Source: Nocardioides sp. zg-1230
GTDB taxonomy: Bacteria > Actinomycetota > Actinomycetes > Propionibacteriales > Nocardioidaceae
DNA length: 64,000 bases
Direction: 5' to 3'
NCBI RefSeq assembly: GCF_013155335.1
Contig: NZ_JABJQZ010000002.1
Coordinates: forward strand, 620,001 to 684,000
A program made the translations under genes and the position numbers. The notes under the pieces are model-generated. The model worked only from the letters and a program-made list of their open reading frames with translations. It was not told where the DNA came from and searched no databases. Below, piece after piece: positions 24,353-33,697 of the stretch (within the stretch, counting starts at the first letter, position 1; each line of letters begins with the position of its first letter).

Positions 24353-25759
24353 GTGCCCACCGCACACCCGTCCGGTTGGGCCCACGCGGACGGCGCGCTG
24401 CGTGGCCCGCACTGGCTGCGTGAGCCGAGCGACCCCGACGCCCTCGTCCCGCTGCTGTGGTCGCGAACGGCCACCAAGGACGACGGCGTCCTGAGCGTCG
24501 GCGGCGTGCCGCTGCCCGAGCTGGTGCGCGAGCACGGCTCGCCGGCGTACGTCCTCGACGAGGCCGACTTCCGCAGCCGCGCCGGCGCCTTCCGTGATGC
24601 CTTCTCCGACTACGACGTGTACTACGCGGGCAAGGCCTTCCTCTGCACCACCGTCGCCCGGTGGCTGGCCGACGAGGGGCTGTCGCTCGACGTCTGCTCG
24701 GGTGGCGAGCTGGCCGTCGCCGAGCGGGCCGGGTTCCCGATGGAACGGGTCGGCTTCCACGGCAACAACAAGACCCTCGGCGAGCTGGAGCGGGCCGTCG
24801 AGCTCGGCGTGGGGCGGATCATCGTGGACTCCTTCCACGAGATCGAGCGACTCGCCGCCGTCACGGCCGAGCTCGGGCGGACCGTGGGCGTGATGGTGCG
24901 GGTCACCGCCGGCGTGGAGGCCCACACGCACGAGTACATCGCCACCGCGCACGAGGACCAGAAGTTCGGCTTCTCGATCGCCAGCGGCAACGCGCTCGAG
25001 GCCGTACGCCGGGTGCACGACGCGCCGGGGCTGCGCCTGCTGGGCCTCCACTCCCACATCGGCAGCCAGATCTTCGACACCTCCGGCTTCGAGGTGGCCG
25101 CCCGTCGCGTGCTCGCGCTGCACGCGCGCGTCGTCGAGGAGGTGGGCGTCGAGATGCCGGAGATGGACCTCGGCGGCGGCTTCGGCATCGCCTACACGAC
25201 CCAGGACGACCCGTCCGACCCCGCGCAGCTGGCCACGGAGATCTCCAAGATCGTCGAGCACGAGTGCCGCGGCCTCGGCATCACGGTGCCGCGGCTGTCC
25301 ATCGAGCCCGGCCGTGCGATCGTCGGACCCTCCATGTGCACGGTCTACGAGGTCGGCACGGTCAAGGAGGTCGCCCTCGACGGCGGGCTCGTGCGCACCT
25401 ACGTGTCCGTCGACGGCGGGATGAGCGACAACATCCGCACCGCCCTCTACGACGCCGACTACTCCGCCACGATCGCCTCGCGCTCGTCCGGCGCACCGCC
25501 CGCGCTGTCGCGGGTCGTGGGCATGCACTGCGAGGCCGGGGACATCGTCGTCAAGGACGAGTTCCTGCCCGGCGACGTACGTCCCGGTGACCTCGTCGCG
25601 GTGCCCGGGACCGGTGCCTACTGCAGATCCATGGCGTCGAACTACAACCACGCCCTGCGTCCTCCGGTGATCGGAGTTCGGGACGGGAAGACTTTCACCG
25701 TGCTGCGACGAGAGACTGTGGCCGACCTGTTGGCGACCGATGTGGGTGTTTCTTCATGA
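24353..25759 (+). CDS. lysA: Diaminopimelate decarboxylase
   Basis: PLP enzyme that converts meso-diaminopimelate to lysine, the last step of lysine synthesis. The 468-residue protein has the alanine-racemase-like barrel: Lys94 in YYAGKAFLC binds PLP, with LDVCSGGELAVA, HGNNKT, LHSHIGSQ and the glycine-rich phosphate loop MDLGGGFGIAY. The C-terminal barrel has EPGRAIVGPS and MHCEAGDIVVKDEFLP with the cysteine that completes the dimer active site. The 50-residue N-terminal extension is usual in actinobacteria. GTG 24353. Confidence 0.95.
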   Translation: MPTAHPSGWAHADGALRGPHWLREPSDPDALVPLLWSRTATKDDGVLSVGGVPLPELVREHGSPAYVLDEADFRSRAGAFRDAFSDYDVYYAGKAFLCTTVARWLADEGLSLDVCSGGELAVAERAGFPMERVGFHGNNKTLGELERAVELGVGRIIVDSFHEIERLAAVTAELGRTVGVMVRVTAGVEAHTHEYIATAHEDQKFGFSIASGNALEAVRRVHDAPGLRLLGLHSHIGSQIFDTSGFEVAARRVLALHARVVEEVGVEMPEMDLGGGFGIAYTTQDDPSDPAQLATEISKIVEHECRGLGITVPRLSIEPGRAIVGPSMCTVYEVGTVKEVALDGGLVRTYVSVDGGMSDNIRTALYDADYSATIASRSSGAPPALSRVVGMHCEAGDIVVKDEFLPGDVRPGDLVAVPGTGAYCRSMASNYNHALRPPVIGVRDGKTFTVLRRETVADLLATDVGVSS

Positions 25760-25835
25760 GCGAGCGAAGCGAGCGAATCATCCAGCACAGCGTGATTCGT
25801 GCCTCGTGTGCGCACGGAACGAAGCGAGTACGCGC
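25760..25835. repeat. Repeat-rich spacer between lysA and hom
   Basis: The spacer contains GAGCGAAGCGAGCG (from 25760) and a second variant GGAACGAAGCGAG near 25817. It also holds an inverted repeat CGAATCA/TGATTCG with a 12-base loop (about 25774-25799). The variants share the core CGAAGCGAG. A related GAGCGAAGCGGAG on the opposite strand lies in the prfA-prmC spacer near 32800. No gene is seen here. Confidence 0.5.
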
Positions 25836-27152
25836 ATGAGTATGGGTGACAAGCGCACCTTGGGTGTGGCCGTGCTGGGCTGCGGTGCGGTCGGCTCCCA
25901 GGTGGTGCGGCTGCTCGCCGAGCAGCACGACGACCTGGCCGCCCGGGTCGGTGCACCCGTCGAGCTGGTGGGGGTCGCCGTACGACGCCTCGACGCGCCC
26001 CGCGACGTCGACGTGCCCGAGGGGCTGCTGACCACCGACGCGCACGGCCTGGTCGCCCGCGACGACGTGGACCTGGTCGTGGAGGTGATCGGCGGCATCG
26101 AGCCGGCGCGCTCCCTCATCCTGTCCGCGCTCCACAACGGCGCCAGCGTCGTCACGGCCAACAAGGCGCTGCTCGCCGAGGACGGCCCGACCCTGTTCGA
26201 GGCCGCGGCCAAGGCCGAGCGCGACCTCTACTACGAGGCGGCCGTCGCCGGTGCGATCCCGATCCTGCGCCCGCTGCGCGAGTCGCTCGCCGGCGACCGG
26301 GTCACCCGGGTGCTGGGCATCGTCAACGGCACCACCAACTTCATCCTCGACAAGATGGACACCTCCGGCGCCGGCTTCTCCGAGGCGCTCGAGGAGGCCC
26401 AGGAGCTCGGCTACGCCGAGGCCGACCCGACGGCCGACGTCGAGGGCTTCGACGCCGCGGCCAAGGCGGCCATCCTCGCCAGCCTCGCCTTCCACTCGCG
26501 GGTGACCGCCGCCGACGTCCACCGCGAGGGGATCTCCGAGGTCACCGCGGCCGACGTCGCCAGCGCCCGCGACATGGACTCGGTGGTCAAGCTGCTCGCG
26601 ATCTGCGAGCTGCGCCCGGGCCCGGACGGCCAGGAGCAGGTCGCAGCCCGCGTCCACCCGGCGATGATCCCGCGCTCCCACCCGCTCGCGAGTGTCCGCG
26701 AGGCCTACAACGCCGTCTTCGTCGAGTCGGAGGCCGCCGGACAGCTGATGTTCTACGGCCCCGGTGCGGGAGGCGCGCCCACGGCGAGCGCCGTGCTCGG
26801 TGATCTGGTCACGGTCGCCCGCAACCGCCTCGCCGAGACCCGCGGCGCCGGCGAGTCGGCGTACGCCGACCGTGCCGTCCTGCCGATGGGGGAGACCCGC
26901 ACCCGCTACCACGTCGCGATCGACGTGGACGACCGCGCCGGCGTGCTCGCGGCCGTGGCCAACGCGTTCGCCGACCACGACGTGTCGATCCAGACCGTCC
27001 GCCAGGAGGGCCGCGGCGCCGACGCCCAGCTCGTCGTCGTGTCGCACGCCGCGCCCGACGCCGCGCTCAGCGCAACGGTCGACCAGCTCCGCAGCATGGA
27101 CATCGTCCGCGAGGTCACCTCGGTGATGCGGGTCGAGGGAGGCGACGAATGA
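25836..27152 (+). CDS. hom: Homoserine dehydrogenase with C-terminal ACT domain
   Basis: The 438-residue enzyme reduces aspartate semialdehyde to homoserine, the branch point to threonine and methionine. It has an N-terminal Rossmann fold ([17 protein letters not shown]), [13 protein letters not shown], the catalytic region [62 protein letters not shown], and a C-terminal ACT domain ([27 protein letters not shown]) that normally gives threonine feedback. ATG 25836 matches homologue N-termini; the frame is open back to 25740 but that part is the repeat spacer. It overlaps thrC by four bases. Confidence 0.95.
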   Translation: MSMGDKRTLGVAVLGCGAVGSQVVRLLAEQHDDLAARVGAPVELVGVAVRRLDAPRDVDVPEGLLTTDAHGLVARDDVDLVVEVIGGIEPARSLILSALHNGASVVTANKALLAEDGPTLFEAAAKAERDLYYEAAVAGAIPILRPLRESLAGDRVTRVLGIVNGTTNFILDKMDTSGAGFSEALEEAQELGYAEADPTADVEGFDAAAKAAILASLAFHSRVTAADVHREGISEVTAADVASARDMDSVVKLLAICELRPGPDGQEQVAARVHPAMIPRSHPLASVREAYNAVFVESEAAGQLMFYGPGAGGAPTASAVLGDLVTVARNRLAETRGAGESAYADRAVLPMGETRTRYHVAIDVDDRAGVLAAVANAFADHDVSIQTVRQEGRGADAQLVVVSHAAPDAALSATVDQLRSMDIVREVTSVMRVEGGDE

Positions 27153-28228
27153 CCACCACCGTCAGGACCCACCAGTGGCACGGGGTGATCGAGGAGTACC
27201 GCCACCTCCTCGACCTGCCCGAGGGCATGCCCGCCGTGACGCTTCGTGAGGGCGGCACCCCCCTCGTGCACTCCGAGTGGCTCTCCGGGCTGACCGGGGG
27301 AGAGGTCTGGCTCAAGGTCGAGGGCGACAACCCGACCGGCTCGTTCAAGGACCGTGGCATGACGGCCGCGATCTCCCACGCCAAGCACCTCGGCGCTGAG
27401 GCAGTGGTGTGCGCCTCGACGGGCAACACGTCGGCGTCCATGGCGGCGTACGCCGCGAAGGCCGGGCTCAAGCCGCTCGTGCTCATCCCCGAGGGCAAGA
27501 TCGCCGCCGGCAAGCTCGCCCAGGCGGTCGTGCACGGTGCGCAGGTCATCATGGTGCGCGGCAACTTCGACGACTGCCTGTCGATGGCCATCGGCCTGTC
27601 GAAGGGCTACCCGGTCGAGCTGGTCAACTCGGTCAACCCGGTCCGGCTGCAGGGGCAGAAGACGGCGTCGTTCGAGATCGTCGACTTCCTCGGCGACGCG
27701 CCCGACGTGCACCTGCTGCCGGTCGGCAACGCCGGCAACATCTCCGCCTACTGGCTCGGCTACCAGCAGTACGCCGACCTCGGCCGCGCGAGCAAGAGGC
27801 CGAGGATGCTCGGCTTCCAGGCCGAGGGCGCGGCGCCGCTGGTCACCGGTGAGCCGTTCCCCGACCCGGAGACCAAGGCGACCGCGATCCGGGTCGGCAA
27901 CCCGGCGTCGTGGCACCTCGCCGAGCAGGCGGCCAAGGAGTCCGAGGGCGGCTTCGCGGCCCTCTCCGACGCGCAGATCCTCGCCGCCCAGCTCGAGCTC
28001 GCCCGCAACGACGGCGTCTTCGTCGAGCCCGCCTCGGCCGCCGGCGTCGCCGGCCTGCTGGCGGCGCTGGAGTCCGGCCAGGTCTTCACGGGGGCGACGG
28101 TGGCGATCACCGTCACCGGCCACGGCCTCAAGGACACCGCCACCGCGCTGGAGTCCTGCGGCGACATCGTCGACACGGTCGTCGACGCCGATGTCGACGC
28201 GGCCGCTGCCGCAGCCGGCCTCGGCTGA
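27149..28228 (+). CDS. thrC: Threonine synthase
   Basis: PLP enzyme converting phosphohomoserine to threonine and phosphate. The 359-residue protein has the PLP lysine Lys67 in [26 protein letters not shown], the phosphate-binding glycine loop [12 protein letters not shown] and [13 protein letters not shown] near the C-terminus. The start ATG overlaps the hom stop and the stop overlaps the thrB start, so the three are translationally coupled. Confidence 0.95.
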   Translation: MTTTVRTHQWHGVIEEYRHLLDLPEGMPAVTLREGGTPLVHSEWLSGLTGGEVWLKVEGDNPTGSFKDRGMTAAISHAKHLGAEAVVCASTGNTSASMAAYAAKAGLKPLVLIPEGKIAAGKLAQAVVHGAQVIMVRGNFDDCLSMAIGLSKGYPVELVNSVNPVRLQGQKTASFEIVDFLGDAPDVHLLPVGNAGNISAYWLGYQQYADLGRASKRPRMLGFQAEGAAPLVTGEPFPDPETKATAIRVGNPASWHLAEQAAKESEGGFAALSDAQILAAQLELARNDGVFVEPASAAGVAGLLAALESGQVFTGATVAITVTGHGLKDTATALESCGDIVDTVVDADVDAAAAAAGLG

Positions 28229-29124
28229 TGGCCCAGTTCGTCGACGGGCCGGTGCGGGTCACCGTCCCGGCGACCTCGGCCAACCTCGGCCCGGGCTTCG
28301 ACTCCCTCGGCCTGGCGCTGTCGCTGCGTGACGAGCTCGAGGCGCAGGTGCTGCCCGACGGGCTGGTCGTCGAGGTCGACGGCGCCGGCGCGGACGGCGT
28401 ACCGCGCGACGGGTCACACCTGGTGGTGCGGTCGATGCGCGCGGCCTTCGAGCTGATGGGGGAGCAGCCGCCCGGCCTGCGCCTGCGCTGCAGCAACGCC
28501 ATCCCGCACGCCCGCGGGCTCGGCTCGTCGTCCGCCGCGATCGTGGCCGGCGTCGTCCTGGCGCGGGCCCTGGTCGCCGGCGGCCAGCTGCTCGCCTCCG
28601 ACGACGCGCTCTTCGACCTCGCCGCGGACCTGGAGGGCCACCCCGACAACGTCGCCCCGGCGTTCTACGGCGGCTTCGTGATCTCCGGACGCGAGGACGG
28701 GCACTGGTACGCCGTCCGTGCCGGGGTCGACCCGCGGATCACCGCCGTGGCGTTCGTCCCGCCGACCGGGGTGGAGACGACCGTCGCCCGCGGCCTGCTG
28801 CCGGAGTCCGTGCCGCACGCCGACGCCGCCGCGAACTCCGGTCGCGCCGCGCTGCTGGTGGCCGCCCTCAACGGTCAGCCCGAGCACCTCCTCGCCGCGA
28901 CCCGCGACTGGCTCCACCAGGACCAGCGCGAACCCGCCATGCCCGAGACGCTGGCACTCGTACGCCGACTCCGCGCGGACGGCGTTCCCGCCGTGGTCTC
29001 CGGTGCCGGGCCGACCGTGCTGGCCTTCGGGTCGGCCGACACCTCGGCCCTCACCGCCCGCTGCCCGGCCGGCTGGTCGTGCCACGACCTCGCGATCGAG
29101 CCGAGCGGCGCGATCCTCCTCTGA
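28228..29124 (+). CDS. thrB: Homoserine kinase
   Basis: GHMP-family kinase that phosphorylates homoserine for ThrC, 298 residues. It opens with VTVPATSANLGPGFDSLGLAL, has the ATP loop PHARGLGSSSAAIVAG (about 93-108), LEGHPDNVAPAFYGGFV, and the C-terminal motif VVSGAGPTVLAF. ATG 28228 shares its A with the thrC stop. A weak hairpin follows the stop, before the rho leader. Confidence 0.95.
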   Translation: MAQFVDGPVRVTVPATSANLGPGFDSLGLALSLRDELEAQVLPDGLVVEVDGAGADGVPRDGSHLVVRSMRAAFELMGEQPPGLRLRCSNAIPHARGLGSSSAAIVAGVVLARALVAGGQLLASDDALFDLAADLEGHPDNVAPAFYGGFVISGREDGHWYAVRAGVDPRITAVAFVPPTGVETTVARGLLPESVPHADAAANSGRAALLVAALNGQPEHLLAATRDWLHQDQREPAMPETLALVRRLRADGVPAVVSGAGPTVLAFGSADTSALTARCPAGWSCHDLAIEPSGAILL

Positions 29125-29343
29125 CCGCCGCCACCCCGGTTGGCGCGGCGAACGGTGCCGCAGTTCTGCACCGACGTGCTCTCGGACGGCCGCGTCCCTG
29201 CTAACCTGACCGCGCGCCGCTCGGCGTACCAGCCCGTCCCCGTCCTCGCGATGTCACGAGGTCCGCGTGGACGGGCGACCACCATCCGCCTCGCCGGCCG
29301 CACGTGTCGGTCCGGGAGGCGACGCGACGTGCGAAGGATCCAC
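29125..29343 (+). promoter_or_regulatory. rho promoter and structured leader
   Basis: After thrB a possible stem (CGCCGCCA with TGGCG-GGCG, about 29126-29150) could end that transcript. TAACCT (29202-29207) is a likely -10, giving a leader of about 130 bases. The leader contains a nested hairpin: GCCCGTCC (29232-29239) pairs with GGACGGGC (29269-29276), and CCTCG (29244-29248) with CGAGG (29257-29261). GAAGGA at 29333-29338 is the ribosome binding site. Long leaders ahead of rho are often used for autoregulation. Confidence 0.5.
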
Positions 29344-31245
29344 GTGACCGAGACCCCCTCTGCTGCTGCGGAGAACGCTGCCACCAAGCCTGCCAAGAAG
29401 TCCGGCGGGCTCAGCTCGATGCTCCTGGCCGACCTCAAGTCGATGGCCGCGGGCCTTGGCATCGCCGGAGCAGGCTCGATGAAGAAGGCTCAGCTCGTCG
29501 ACGCCATCCGGGCCTTCCAGTCCGGCGGCGCCCAGGCGCACGCCGCGCCGGCCCAGGCGGCGCCGTCGCAGACCGCGCCGGCCCGGGCCGAGCAGCCGGC
29601 CCAGCAGCCGGAGCAGAGCACGGAGGCGGCCGCGGCCCCCGAGCCGGCGCCGCAGACGACCGTACGCACCCGCACCCGCAAGCAGCGCCAGGCCGAGCAG
29701 CAGGCCGAGCGGGCAGAGGCGACGACCGCGGACCGCTCCGAGAAGGAGCCCGAGCAGCGCCCCGAGCAGAGGTCCGAGCAGAGGTCCGAGCAGAAGCCCG
29801 ACCGCTCCGAGAAGCAGGACCAGAAGAAGCAGGACCAGAAGCAGGACAAGCAGCAGGACCAGAAGCAGGGCCAGAAGGCCAAGCAGAACCAGCAGAACCA
29901 GCAGGGCAAGCAGGACCAGCAGGGCAAGCAGGACCGGGACCGCCAGGACCAGAGCCGCCAGGACCGCGACCGTCAGGACCGGCAGGACAGGGATCGGCAG
30001 GACCAGAACCGTCAGGACCAGAACCGCCAGGACCAGAGCCGGCAGGACCAGCACGCCGGCGACGACGACGAGGACGGCGAGGGCGGCAGCCGCCGCAACC
30101 GCCGTCGTCGCGGACGCGACCGTACGACGGCCCGTCAGGGTGGCAGCCGCAACGAGCCCGACACCACGATCCTCGAGGACGACGTCCTGGTCCCGGCTGC
30201 CGGCATCCTCGACGTCCTCGACAACTGCGCGTTCGTGCGGACGTCGGGCTACCTGCCCGGCCCGGAGGACGTCTACCTGTCGCTGTCGATGGTCCGGAAG
30301 TACCACCTCCGCCGCGGCGACGCGGTGGTCGGCCAGGTGCGCCAGCCGCGCGAGGGGGAGCGCCGGGAGAAGTTCAACCCGATGGTCCGCATCGACAGCG
30401 TCAACGGCACCGAGGCCGAGGGCGCCAAGGAGCGCCCGCAGTTCGTCGACGCGGTGCCGGTCCACCCGCACCAGCGGCTGCGCCTGGCCACGGACGCCGA
30501 CCTGATCGGGCGCGTCGTCGACGTCGCGGCCCCGGTGGGCAAGGGTCAGCGCGGTCTGGTCCTCGCGCCTCCGCGCACCGGTGCCACGACGCTCCTGCAG
30601 TCGATCGCCCAGTCGGTCACGACCAACAACCCGGAGTGCCACGTCATGGTGGTCCTGGTCGACACCCGTCCCGAGGAGGTCACCGACTACCAGCGCGCCG
30701 TCAAGGGCGAGGTCGTCGCTTCGACCTTCGACCGGCAGCCGGCTGACCACACCCTGGTCGCCGAGCTCGCCATCGAGCGCGCCAAGCGGCTGGTCGAGCT
30801 CGGCCACGACGTGGTCGTCCTGTTGGACTCGCTCACCCGGCTGGGTCGCGCGTACAACCTGGCCGCGCCGGCCAACGGCCGCGTCCTCGCCGGCCTCGTC
30901 GACGCCTCGGCGGTGCACCCGACGAAGGAGTTCTTCGGCGCGGCGCGCGCGGTCGAGGACGGCGGCTCGCTGACCATCCTGGCGACCGTCGCCGTCGGCA
31001 CCGGCTCGGCCACCGACGAGTTCTTCCTCGAGGAGCTCGCGGGGGCCGCCAACCTCGAGCTGGTGCTCAGCACCGACCGCGCGGCCAAGGGCATCGTGCC
31101 CGCGGTCGACGTGGCGGCCTCGGGGACCCGGCACGAGGAGAAGCTGCTCGCCCCGGCCGAGGGTGCCGTCGTCGGCGACCTGCGCAAGCAGCTCGCCGCC
31201 GCGGACTCCCCGCAGGCCGTGACGAAGGTCGTCGGCGCCCGCTGA
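29344..31245 (+). CDS. rho: Transcription termination factor Rho, with degenerate ATPase motifs
   Basis: The 633-residue protein lies at the canonical thrB-rho-rpmE locus. It has a Rho N-terminal helical domain (SSMLLADLKSMAAGLG), a long disordered insertion (about 60-265) that becomes Gln/Asp/Arg repeats, the cold-shock RNA-binding domain (VLDNCAFVRTSGYLP) and the RecA-type core. Compared from memory with E. coli Rho, key core residues are changed: the P-loop reads APPRTGATT (residues 408-416), so Lys181 becomes Arg411 and Lys184 becomes Ala414. Catalytic Glu211 becomes Thr441, the R-loop GTGN becomes GAAN (567-570) and Arg353 becomes Gly583. Walker B (VVVLLDSLTRLGRAYN) and Arg596 (Arg366) are kept, and the C-terminus is about 20 residues short. 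It may bind RNA without working as a helicase. GTG 29344 follows GAAGGA by five bases. Confidence 0.85.
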   Translation: MTETPSAAAENAATKPAKKSGGLSSMLLADLKSMAAGLGIAGAGSMKKAQLVDAIRAFQSGGAQAHAAPAQAAPSQTAPARAEQPAQQPEQSTEAAAAPEPAPQTTVRTRTRKQRQAEQQAERAEATTADRSEKEPEQRPEQRSEQRSEQKPDRSEKQDQKKQDQKQDKQQDQKQGQKAKQNQQNQQGKQDQQGKQDRDRQDQSRQDRDRQDRQDRDRQDQNRQDQNRQDQSRQDQHAGDDDEDGEGGSRRNRRRRGRDRTTARQGGSRNEPDTTILEDDVLVPAAGILDVLDNCAFVRTSGYLPGPEDVYLSLSMVRKYHLRRGDAVVGQVRQPREGERREKFNPMVRIDSVNGTEAEGAKERPQFVDAVPVHPHQRLRLATDADLIGRVVDVAAPVGKGQRGLVLAPPRTGATTLLQSIAQSVTTNNPECHVMVVLVDTRPEEVTDYQRAVKGEVVASTFDRQPADHTLVAELAIERAKRLVELGHDVVVLLDSLTRLGRAYNLAAPANGRVLAGLVDASAVHPTKEFFGAARAVEDGGSLTILATVAVGTGSATDEFFLEELAGAANLELVLSTDRAAKGIVPAVDVAASGTRHEEKLLAPAEGAVVGDLRKQLAAADSPQAVTKVVGAR

Positions 31246-31250
31246 CCGGG

Positions 31251-31268
31251 GGTTCCCGAGCGGGAATC
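31251..31268 (+). terminator. Hairpin after rho
   Basis: GGTTCCCG and CGGGAATC pair around a short loop directly after the rho stop (31243-31245). It has no T-run. It may terminate or attenuate read-through into rpmE. Confidence 0.4.
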
Positions 31269-31374
31269 CATGGATTGGCGCCGTTGTTCACACCGGTGGC
31301 ACACTTGTGCGCCGGCTCCGGTTCACGTCACTACGCATCCACGCGGGCGACCCGGAGCAATTCGAGAGGACACC

Positions 31375-31599
31375 ATGAAGAAGGACACCCACCCCGAGTA
31401 CGTCGAGACCCAGGTGACCTGCACCTGTGGCGCGAAGTTCACCACCCGCAGCACCGCGACCTCCGGCTCGATCCACGCCGACGTCTGCTCGCAGTGCCAC
31501 CCGTTCTACACCGGCAAGCAGAAGATCCTCGACACCGGCGGCCGCGTCGCCCGCTTCGAGGCCCGCTACGCCAAGAAGGCTCCGGCCGACAAGAAGTAG
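31375..31599 (+). CDS. rpmE: 50S ribosomal protein L31 (zinc-binding form)
   Basis: The 74-residue L31 has CTCG and, later, [13 protein letters not shown], the cysteine set of the zinc-containing form. Zinc-starved actinobacteria replace it with a cysteine-free paralogue. The N-terminus [16 protein letters not shown] is typical. ATG 31375 follows GAGAGGA. A strong hairpin separates it from prfA. Confidence 0.96.
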   Translation: MKKDTHPEYVETQVTCTCGAKFTTRSTATSGSIHADVCSQCHPFYTGKQKILDTGGRVARFEARYAKKAPADKK

Positions 31600-31608
31600 T
31601 CCACGCCT

Positions 31609-31656
31609 GGCGCCGGTCGCCCGCTCACCGCGGGAGGCCGGCGCCTTGTCGTCTGC
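31609..31656 (+). terminator. Nested hairpin terminator/attenuator after rpmE
   Basis: GGCGCCGG (31609-31616) pairs with CCGGCGCC (31638-31645), and inside it CCCGC (31620-31624) pairs with GCGGG (31630-31634). TTGTCGTCT follows. It lies ten bases after the rpmE stop and 54 before prfA. Confidence 0.7.
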
Positions 31657-31698
31657 CCACCCGTCCCACCCGTCCCGACCCGGACCGAGGAGTCACCG

Positions 31699-32772
31699 TT
31701 GTTCGAAGCAGTCGACGGCATGCGCGAGGAGCACGCCGACCTCGAGCGACGCCTCGCGCTCCCCGAGACCCACGCGGACCAGCGCCTGGCCAAGCAGCTC
31801 AACCAGCGCTACGCCGAGCTGACCGCGGTCGTGACCACCTGGCAGGAGTGGCTCCGGCTGGGTGACGACATCGAGGCGGCGCGCGAGCTGGCCTCCGACG
31901 ACCCGGCCTTCGCGCAGGAGGCCGACGACCTCGCCGCGCGGCGGGACACCGCCGAGGAACGGCTGCGCCGGTTGCTGGTGCCGCGCGACCCGGCCGACGG
32001 CAAGGACGCCCTGCTGGAGATCAAGTCGGGGGAGGGCGGCGAGGAGTCCGCGCTCTTCGCCGGTGACCTGCTGCGGATGTACTCCCGCTACGCCGAGACG
32101 CGCGGCTGGAGCGTCGAGCTGCTCGACGCCACCGAGTCCGACCTCGGCGGCTACAAGTCGGTCACGGCGGCCGTGAAGGCCCGCGGGACCGTCGAGCCCG
32201 GCCAGGCGCCGTACGCCCTGCTCAAGTTCGAGGGCGGGGTGCACCGGGTCCAGCGGGTGCCGGTCACCGAGTCGCAGGGCCGCGTGCACACCTCGGCCGC
32301 CGGCGTCCTCGTGTCGCCCGAGGCGGAGCCGATCGACGTCACGATCGACGACAACGACCTGCGCATCGACGTCTACCGCTCGAGCGGACCCGGCGGCCAG
32401 AGCGTCAACACCACCGACTCGGCCGTGCGCATCACCCACCTGCCCACCGGCATCGTGGCGAGCTGCCAGAACGAGAAGAGCCAGCTGCAGAACAAGGAGT
32501 CCGCGATGCGGATCCTCCGCTCGCGCCTGCTGCAGGCTGCCCAGGACGCCGCCGACGCGGAGGCCAGCGACGCCCGGCGCTCGCAGGTGCGCACGGTCGA
32601 CCGCTCCGAGCGGATCCGCACCTACAACTACCCGGAGAACCGGATCTCCGACCACCGCACCGGCTACAAGTCCTACAACCTCGACCAGGTGCTCGACGGC
32701 GACCTCCAGCCGGTGCTCGACTCGTGCGTGGAGACCGACATGGCCGCCCGGCTCGCGGCCCTCGAGTCATGA
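31699..32772 (+). CDS. prfA: Peptide chain release factor 1
   Basis: RF1 reads UAA and UAG and triggers peptide release. The 357-residue protein has the PxT recognition tripeptide in [19 protein letters not shown] and the GGQ motif in [18 protein letters not shown]. This glutamine is methylated by PrmC, encoded next. The start is TTG 31699, supported by GAGGAG six bases upstream and by family length. Confidence 0.95.
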   Translation: MFEAVDGMREEHADLERRLALPETHADQRLAKQLNQRYAELTAVVTTWQEWLRLGDDIEAARELASDDPAFAQEADDLAARRDTAEERLRRLLVPRDPADGKDALLEIKSGEGGEESALFAGDLLRMYSRYAETRGWSVELLDATESDLGGYKSVTAAVKARGTVEPGQAPYALLKFEGGVHRVQRVPVTESQGRVHTSAAGVLVSPEAEPIDVTIDDNDLRIDVYRSSGPGGQSVNTTDSAVRITHLPTGIVASCQNEKSQLQNKESAMRILRSRLLQAAQDAADAEASDARRSQVRTVDRSERIRTYNYPENRISDHRTGYKSYNLDQVLDGDLQPVLDSCVETDMAARLAALES

Positions 32773-32833
32773 GCACCCCACGACGTTCCTCTCCTCCGCT
32801 TCGCTCCCCCGAACAACGCCGCGGGGACCCCGC

Positions 32834-33697
32834 ATGAGCGGCGCCCGGGACCTGCGCCGCGCCGCCGCGGCACGGCTGCGCGAGGCGGGCGTCGCCTCGC
32901 CCGAGCGCGACGCCGAGCTGCTGCTCGCCCACGTCCTCGACGTCGGCCTCGGCCGGCTGCTGCTGATCGACGACCTCGACGCCGACCAGCACGAGCGGTA
33001 CGACGCCCTGGTGGCGCGCCGCGCTGCCCGCGAGCCGCTGCAGCACCTGGTCGGCACGGCGGCCTTCCGCCACGTCGAGCTCGCCGTCGGGCCCGGTGTC
33101 TTCGTGCCACGCCCCGAGACCGAGCTGCTGGCCGGGTGGGCGATCGAGCAGGCCCGGCTCGTCTCCGCGAGGGGTGAGGGAGAGCGGGCGCCGGTGGTCG
33201 TCGACCTCTGCACGGGCTCGGGGGCGATCGCGCGGGCGGTCGCGGACGAGGTCCCCGACGCGGAGGTGCACGCGGTCGAGCTCGACGAGCAGGCGTTCGC
33301 CTGGGCCGAGCGCAACCTCGCCGGCACCGGCGTCGACCTGCGCCCCGGCGACATGGCCACCGCCTTCGACGACCTGGCCGGCACCGTCGACGTCGTCGTG
33401 TGCAACCCGCCCTACATCCCGCTCGAGGCATGGGAGTCGGTCGCCGTCGAGGCCCGCGACCACGACCCCCACCTCGCGCTCTTCTCCGGCGACGACGGCC
33501 TCGACGCGATGCGCGTCCTCGAGCGGCGCGCCGCCCTGCTCCTGCGGCCCGGGGGAGTGGCGGGCGCCGAGCATGCCGACGTCCAGGGAGCGGCCGCGCC
33601 GGGGGTCTTCGCGGCGTCCGGCCGCTGGGTCGACGTGGTCGACCACCCCGACCTCGCGGGTCGACCGCGCTACCTGACCGCGCGGCTGGCACGATGA
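32834..33697 (+). CDS. prmC: Release factor glutamine N5-methyltransferase
   Basis: SAM-dependent methyltransferase acting on the GGQ glutamine of RF1/RF2. The 287-residue protein has the N-terminal helical substrate domain (SPERDAELLLAHVL), FVPRPETELL, the SAM motif VVDLCTGSGAIARAVADEVP and the catalytic VVCNPPYIPLEAWESV. It follows prfA by 61 bases containing a GAAGCGGAG-type repeat, and its stop overlaps the tsaC start (ATGA). Confidence 0.94.
   Translation: MSGARDLRRAAAARLREAGVASPERDAELLLAHVLDVGLGRLLLIDDLDADQHERYDALVARRAAREPLQHLVGTAAFRHVELAVGPGVFVPRPETELLAGWAIEQARLVSARGEGERAPVVVDLCTGSGAIARAVADEVPDAEVHAVELDEQAFAWAERNLAGTGVDLRPGDMATAFDDLAGTVDVVVCNPPYIPLEAWESVAVEARDHDPHLALFSGDDGLDAMRVLERRAALLLRPGGVAGAEHADVQGAAAPGVFAASGRWVDVVDHPDLAGRPRYLTARLAR

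Noticed and set aside
25740..25835. Upstream extension of hom by 32 codons
   Set aside because: The extra codons cover a repeat-filled spacer and homologues start at the GxGxxG fold; ATG 25836 is the natural start.
29344..31245. Idea that the altered Rho is a frameshifted pseudogene
   Set aside because: The frame is continuous for 633 codons, Walker B and many flanking residues are conserved in register, and the changes are in-frame substitutions rather than scrambled segments.
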